From: JBBRQP01 sp038226175
GTDB lineage: Bacteria > Cyanobacteriota > Cyanobacteriia > Gloeobacterales > Anthocerotibacteraceae
DNA length: 9,368 nt
NCBI GenBank assembly: GCA_038226175.1
Contig: JBBRQP010000105.1
Coordinates: 1-9,368 of the forward strand
Direction: 5' to 3'
How positions within the stretch are numbered: the first letter of the stretch is position 1; each line of letters begins with the position of its first letter. This document shows, in pieces, positions 6,027 through 9,368 of the stretch. The position numbers were made by a program, and so were the translations under genes. The notes under the pieces are model-generated. The model was not told where the DNA came from and ran no database searches. It saw nothing but the letters and a program-made list of their open reading frames with translations.

Positions 6027-6332
6027 AAGCTCTTTCGCAAACTATGATGGTGTACTATTTCCAACTTACAATATTTACGTGTGGTTTGGGATGTTTATCA
6101 TGGTTTATCACAAAGTCTCACAAATTCTAACAGCTTTTTTTTAGACAGGATTATAGGATAACTTTTGCAACCCATACTTGCCCTGATTTCTCTTGTAAAA
6201 TACATGGATTTGATAACTGTTGCGCATTGCTTCTCAAAAATAAGCCATGCAAATTTCAGTACTAAAACATTACAGTCAACGCAGCCGGTCTTACCCTATG
6301 GTAGGATTTATGTGAAGTTTTGATACATCCCC
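6027..6332. promoter_or_regulatory. Divergent intergenic region between glyQ and the oxidoreductase gene
   Basis: These 306 bases are AT-rich and contain no supportable gene or structured RNA. They must hold the promoters of both flanking genes. Visible elements are the tandem direct repeat at 6093-6110, an eight-T run (6135-6142) without a preceding stem, and a small inverted repeat TACC-CTAT-GGTA near 6290-6301. No reliable -10/-35 pair was identified. Confidence 0.5.
6093..6110. promoter_or_regulatory. Tandem direct repeat, candidate OmpR-family operator
   Basis: GTTTATCA-TG-GTTTATCA is two identical octamers separated by two bases, a 10-base period that puts both on the same DNA face. 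The 8-2-8 layout is that of the cyanobacterial HLR1 element bound by RpaB, but the octamer only partly resembles the HLR1 consensus. It starts 67 bases upstream of the glyQ start codon. Confidence 0.45.
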
Positions 6333-7379
6333 ATGTACAGTACGCACCCAACGCATACCACGCACCAACCCATACCCGTCGGCGTTATTGGGGTGGGTAA
6401 CATGGGTCAGCACCATACCCGAATTTTGAGCCTACTCAAGGATGTCACCTTGGTCGGGGTATCTGATGTCAATGTAGAGCGGGGACTACACCTAGCCAAT
6501 CAATACCGGGTGCGCTTCTATGAAGATTACCGCGAGTTATTGGAACATGTCGCGGCTGTATGTATCGCGGTGCCTACACGCCTCCATTGTTCCGTTGGCC
6601 TCGAATGCTTAAAACGCGGCATCCATACTTTAATTGAAAAACCTATCGCAGCCAATATTACCGAAGCAGAAACCCTAGTCAATGCTGCCGCCCAATCAAA
6701 CTGTATTTTGCAAGTGGGACATATCGAGCGTTTTAATCCCGCTTTTCGGGAATTAACCAATGTCCTGAAGCGTGAAGAGCTACTTGCCCTCGAAGCTCAC
6801 CGCATGAGCCCTTATTCTAGCCGTGCCAATGATGTGTCCGTGGTCTTTGATTTGATGATCCATGACATTGATTTGGTGCTCGAACTGATCCCATCACAGG
6901 TCGTCAAGTTGACGGCTTCAGGTAACTGTGCCACCAAGTCGGCGTATTTGGATTATGTGACGGCGACCCTCGTGTTTGAAAATGGGATTGTCGCAACGCT
7001 GACAGCCAGCAAGGTCACCCATCGCAAAATCCGTCGTCTAGCGACCCATTGCAAGGATTCTTTGGTTGAAGCAGATTTTTTGAATAACGAAATTTTGATC
7101 CATCGTCAGACGACTTCCAATTACCTAACAGACTACGGACAGGTACTCTATCGTCAAGATGGCCTGATCGAAAAAGTGCATACCAGCAATATTGAGCCGC
7201 TTCATGCTGAATTAGAACACTTTATTCATTGTGTACGCGGTGCGATGCAGCCTTCTGTGGGTGGAGAACAAGCCCTCAAGGCTTTACGCCTCGCGGACTT
7301 GATTGAAAAAACTGCCCTTGATGGGACACTCTGGGCTAATCCAACTTTGCTCAACCCCGTTGCGGTGGCGACTAATTAA
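6333..7379 (+). CDS. Gfo/Idh/MocA-family NAD(P)-dependent oxidoreductase
   Basis: The product has 348 residues. A Rossmann fold opens with GVIGVGNMGQHH (17-28) and continues with VGVSDVN (41-47, acidic end of strand 2), AVCIAVPTRLH, and the family signature EKPIA (102-106). The C-terminal substrate domain shows VGHIERFNPAFRE (128-140) and VFDLMIHDIDLVLEL (171-185) with the catalytic-type His177. The GHIERFNPA wording recalls UDP-GlcNAc 3-dehydrogenases (GnnA type) and other sugar-nucleotide enzymes, but the substrate cannot be fixed from this; inositol- or sugar-dehydrogenase relatives remain possible. The first 14 residues (His/Thr/Pro-rich) precede the fold. ATG 6333 is the only methionine start after an in-frame stop at 6321, and no Shine-Dalgarno sequence is visible. 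The gene runs directly into bioD with overlap or a few bases' gap, so the two are probably co-transcribed. Confidence 0.85.
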   Translation: MYSTHPTHTTHQPIPVGVIGVGNMGQHHTRILSLLKDVTLVGVSDVNVERGLHLANQYRVRFYEDYRELLEHVAAVCIAVPTRLHCSVGLECLKRGIHTLIEKPIAANITEAETLVNAAAQSNCILQVGHIERFNPAFRELTNVLKREELLALEAHRMSPYSSRANDVSVVFDLMIHDIDLVLELIPSQVVKLTASGNCATKSAYLDYVTATLVFENGIVATLTASKVTHRKIRRLATHCKDSLVEADFLNNEILIHRQTTSNYLTDYGQVLYRQDGLIEKVHTSNIEPLHAELEHFIHCVRGAMQPSVGGEQALKALRLADLIEKTALDGTLWANPTLLNPVAVATN

Positions 7380-8037
7380 TCCGCTCTTGATTAGTGGAAC
7401 CGATACCGGGATTGGTAAAACGGTATTGGCTATGGCTCTATTTGCCTATTGGCAAAAATATTATCCCGAGCAGACTCCCGGTTTATTCAAACTCTTAGCC
7501 TGTGGCGACTCAGACCTAGCCACCTACGCGCACGTATTTGGTCAGCATCAAGATATGACTTGTCCTTTGCACTTTACTGCTGGGCTAGCCCCGGCTCTGG
7601 CTGCAGCCCAAGAAGGTAAAACTATTGATATCGGTCAAATCTGGAATGCTTTAAATACGTTTCAGGGTCAGCATCAACGAGTTTTTGTGGAAGCTGTGGG
7701 GGGACTAGGCTGTCCGCTAACCTGGGACTATACCGTCGCAGACCTAGCGAAAGATTGGCGGCTACCTGTCTTGTTGGTCGCACCTTTGCGGTTGGGTGTT
7801 TTGAGCCAAGTCGTTGTCCACAGTCGTTTCGCGCAAAAAATGGGGATCAAAATCGTCGGGATTGTGCTCAATCAGGTAGACCCCGAGGCCGATCCAGAAC
7901 TACTCGCCCCCCAAGGTTGGCTTGCGGCCTTGAGTGGTTTGCCTTGCTTGGGTATCTTGCCCTATGTGAATGAGTTTACCCCCGCCACCTTAGCTGCTGC
8001 GGCTGCCCAATTGGATTTGGAATATTTATTAAACTGA
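7375..8037 (+). CDS. bioD: Dethiobiotin synthetase (start uncertain)
   Basis: BioD closes the ureido ring of dethiobiotin from 7,8-diaminopelargonate, CO2 and ATP, the step before BioB in biotin synthesis. About 220 residues, close to E. coli BioD (about 225). Visible features: N-terminal LLISGTDTGIGKT with the P-loop; LFKLLACGDSD where BioD usually has Y-K-P-V-x-S-G; VFVEAVGGLGCPL (usual E-G-A-G-G-x-x-x-P-L); LPVLLVAPLRLGVLSQ; GIVLNQVDP; and GILPY. The K-P to K-L change and Cys for Ser are mild departures. No ATG suits the start. ATT 7375, overlapping the previous stop and six bases after GGTGG, would give the textbook N-terminus MNPLLISGTDTG. TTG 7387 gives a shorter MISGTDTG. Frame extensions upstream to 7303 run over the oxidoreductase gene and are unlikely. 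The end overlaps the opposing SAM hydrolase gene by 9 bases. Confidence 0.85.
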   Translation: MNPLLISGTDTGIGKTVLAMALFAYWQKYYPEQTPGLFKLLACGDSDLATYAHVFGQHQDMTCPLHFTAGLAPALAAAQEGKTIDIGQIWNALNTFQGQHQRVFVEAVGGLGCPLTWDYTVADLAKDWRLPVLLVAPLRLGVLSQVVVHSRFAQKMGIKIVGIVLNQVDPEADPELLAPQGWLAALSGLPCLGILPYVNEFTPATLAAAAAQLDLEYLLN

Positions 8038-8814
8038 CCAGCTGATGGTTTGGCCTAAACGGGGCTTACCAAAACGTTCCCAGGCACTGCCGCCACGCAA
8101 AAAAAGCTCAAGCCAGTGTACTTGACCGGTTTTGAGCGACCAACCTGAACTACCCGGAGCTAGGGCTAGGGTTCCTTGGGGGACTTTGAAACTGCCATCA
8201 CAGTAGAGGGCATCGCTGATCACATCACCTATTTGCACGGTGACCCGAGTTTGGGAGCTAAGAGCGAGGTTTTGAGCTGGGATGGTGGTTTTGAGATTAC
8301 CGTAGCCATCTACCCAAGCCACGCGGTCTAAGGGCACACTCGGTAGTTGGCTAAGATCCAAGTCCGCCCCTAACCAATGTTCGTCCCCTTGGGCTAGGGC
8401 ACAAGCTGCCTGCGGAAAAACATCCCGTGAACGAAACTGCGACCCCCCACGCGCCACATTGACTGAACGCAAAATCAGGGCTTCATGTTTGATAAAAGAT
8501 AAGGTATGGCCTGCATTAACGCCGACAACTTGTACACCATTGGGCAAACGGGCATAAGTCAAGCCCTCGCCTTCATTATCTTGTCTTGCCGTCAGGTCAT
8601 CTTGGCGTGGGGCACAGTTATGATAAATCAAGCGCGGCAGCGCACCCTCATTGAGACCCAGCTGCGCAATCCAAAACCCTGTTGCCAAGGTATTAAAGGG
8701 GGGGACTGAAAGACAGCTGATCTGAGCTTCGGGCAAACCCTGCAAAAGCCGCTGGGTTACTTCTGCAAAGGCTGGATCACCCGTGCCATAGTCAGCAATA
8801 AGGTGGATTAACAT
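8029..8814 (-). CDS. SAM hydroxide adenosyltransferase (DUF62, SAM hydrolase)
   Basis: The family uses water to split S-adenosylmethionine into adenosine and methionine; fluorinases and chlorinases are relatives. The 261-residue product starts MLIHLIADYGTGDPAFAEV, the cyanobacterial form of the family's TDFG-x-x-DPYV opening. It then shows GVNAGHTLSFI, a GSQFRSRDVFPQAA segment matching the T-F-x-G-R-D-x-F-A-P region, and in the smaller C-terminal domain VAWVDGYGNLKTTIP (usual D-x-F-G-N-L-x-T-N) and LALAPGSSGW. A longer 'fluorinase' loop is not evident, so hydrolase activity is the better guess. The frame stays open 59 codons upstream to 8991, but that part has no family homology. ATG 8812-8814 begins exactly at the conserved N-terminus and has GAGAA five bases before it. 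It is convergent with bioD and divergent from the truncated secreted protein gene. Confidence 0.85.
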   Translation of the reverse strand: MLIHLIADYGTGDPAFAEVTQRLLQGLPEAQISCLSVPPFNTLATGFWIAQLGLNEGALPRLIYHNCAPRQDDLTARQDNEGEGLTYARLPNGVQVVGVNAGHTLSFIKHEALILRSVNVARGGSQFRSRDVFPQAACALAQGDEHWLGADLDLSQLPSVPLDRVAWVDGYGNLKTTIPAQNLALSSQTRVTVQIGDVISDALYCDGSFKVPQGTLALAPGSSGWSLKTGQVHWLELFLRGGSAWERFGKPRLGQTISWSV

Positions 8815-8879
8815 AAGATTCTCTAGGGTCGCTTGCACTTTAACACACTGCGCTAGACCGCAAATCTCTCTCAAGACTA

Positions 8880-8965
8880 CGTATAAACACGGAGATTTGA
8901 CTCGACATTTGAAGAGCAAATATTGAATTATAGCTACTATCTTCCGTAAAAACACGGATGTTTGA
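8880..8965. repeat. Imperfect 21-base direct repeat, 65 bases apart
   Basis: 8880-8900 and 8945-8965 match at 18 of 21 positions, sharing CGTA, AAACACGGA and TTTGA. The offset is exactly 65 bases, about six helical turns. In addition TTTGACTC (8896-8903) is the inverse complement of GAGTCAAA (8985-8992). Both pairs lie between the divergent SAM hydrolase and secreted-protein genes, in the space expected for operators. The 183-base gap holds no supportable gene. Confidence 0.55.
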
Positions 8966-8997
8966 TACTTTTTACCGCTCATTTGAGTCAAACTGTC

Positions 8998-9264
8998 ATG
9001 TTGTACAAAGTAATCTCCAGTCTTCTTTTTGCCTTAGGTCTTCATCTGGCAACCGTTCAAGCTGCACAGGTTAGTTTTTTGGCAAACACCGGGGCATTAG
9101 TACCTACAGATTTCTCTGAGACGCTCAGTATCGGTCAATTTGATAATTCTTTGGGTACGTTGACGGGGGTTGCTTTTGGCCTAGATGGTCAATTAGGTGG
9201 CACGGTACAACTAGAAAATTTGGACTTATACTCTTTCCGTTTGATTAGCAGGTTTTTGTTCTAG
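8998..9264 (+). pseudogene. Secreted choice-of-anchor E-like protein, 3'-truncated
   Basis: From ATG 8998 the product begins with a signal peptide MLYKVISSLLFALGLHLATVQA, cut before AQVSF. The next 50 residues (SETLSIGQFDNSLGTLTGVAFGLDG...VQLENLD) match the pattern of choice-of-anchor E domains, secreted cyanobacterial proteins that normally continue for well over 100 residues and end in a PEP-CTERM sorting tag. Here the similarity stops at about LENLDLYS (around 9230). The frame then reads unrelated residues over the antisense of a probable transposase gene and ends at TAG 9262-9264, with no PEP-CTERM. A TA pair at 9227-9230 fits an IS630-type insertion point. An alternative upstream start (8962) has no signal-peptide logic. 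The family call rests on pattern memory, not a search. Confidence 0.6.
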
Positions 9265-9367
9265 GCCACCAGTGGTAGAACAAGTATCTCTTGAGCAACT
9301 CGGTCTGCTTTGATAAACTACGACATCGTTGCTCTAATCGCTCTTCCACTTCTTCAATCGTCACCCA
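9245..9367 (-). mobile_element. Probable transposase C-terminus (runs off right edge)
   Basis: On the minus strand the frame is open from the window edge for 40 codons to TAA at 9245-9247. It reads WVTIEEVEERLEQRC, then LSKQTELLK, then a tail with FYHWWP. A C-terminal alpha-helical segment ending in Y/F-H-W-W-P is reminiscent of a cyanobacterial IS630-like transposase group, and the abrupt end of the neighbouring gene supports an insertion. It differs from the transposase at the left edge (no K-L-K-x-L-Y-P end), and the flanking ends do not resemble each other, so this is a different element. The catalytic region lies outside the window. Confidence 0.5.
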
Positions 9368-9368
9368 A

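Noticed and set aside
6131..6142. Eight-T run preceded by CAGC as a possible terminator
   Set aside because: No stem-loop is found before it on the plus strand, and it lies between divergent genes where no terminator is needed.
6027..6332. Possible small RNA or tRNA in the glyQ-oxidoreductase gap
   Set aside because: No cloverleaf, conserved RNA core or stem with a T-run could be traced; the region is better read as promoter DNA.
7303..7374. Upstream part of the bioD frame from ATG 7303
   Set aside because: It lies fully inside the conserved end of the oxidoreductase gene and precedes the P-loop by about 40 residues, which BioD proteins do not have.
8815..8991. N-terminal extension of the SAM hydrolase frame by 59 codons
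   Set aside because: It has no family similarity and covers the direct repeats of the intergenic region. The conserved N-terminus starts exactly at ATG 8812-8814, which has its own weak RBS.
1..9368. CRISPR array, prophage, toxin-antitoxin or defence system
   Set aside because: No regular repeat-spacer pattern, phage structural genes or paired small toxin genes are visible.

Overview
The window looks like a chromosomal segment of a cyanobacterium of moderate GC. The GlyQ, LabA-like NYN and SAM hydrolase (DUF62) proteins read like cyanobacterial family members, and a secreted protein near the right end resembles the choice-of-anchor E proteins common in cyanobacteria. The genus cannot be fixed from the sequence alone. 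Both ends carry transposase remnants that run off the window, so this is a stretch of housekeeping genes bordered by mobile-element activity.

Left, accessory part (1-3061). The C-terminus of an IS630-type transposase (2-118) is followed about 40 bases later by a small gene with a strong ribosome binding site. Its SEC-C zinc-binding protein is complete only if the ribosome shifts +1 twice (160-434). Both shift points are the same nonamer, CCTTTTAAG, in which a UUU codon meets a UAA stop. A clean terminator follows (441-467). Next come a secreted pectate-lyase-like beta-helix protein (543-2321), a shared bidirectional terminator, and a convergent gene for a secreted glycine-rich protein built on an internal duplication (2447-3061, minus).

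Middle, core part (3251-6026). purT (formate-dependent purine synthesis) is on the plus strand. Convergent to it is a likely glyQ-labA transcription unit on the minus strand, encoding the glycyl-tRNA synthetase alpha chain and a LabA-type NYN-domain protein. A hairpin with a U-tract lies between the convergent ends.

Right part (6027-9368). A 306-base divergent intergenic region carries a tandem direct repeat resembling an OmpR-family operator. It is followed by a Gfo/Idh/MocA oxidoreductase and a bioD gene that overlaps or abuts it, an apparent two-gene operon. bioD overlaps tail to tail with the SAM hydrolase gene on the minus strand. A second divergent region has a 21-base direct repeat spaced 65 bases apart. 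Beyond it lies a choice-of-anchor secreted protein cut short, probably by a second and different insertion element whose transposase tail occupies the last 124 bases.

The most unusual feature is the doubly shifted SEC-C gene. Either it is a new case of repeated +1 recoding at UUU-UAA, or it is a decaying gene or assembly error that hit the same nonamer twice.
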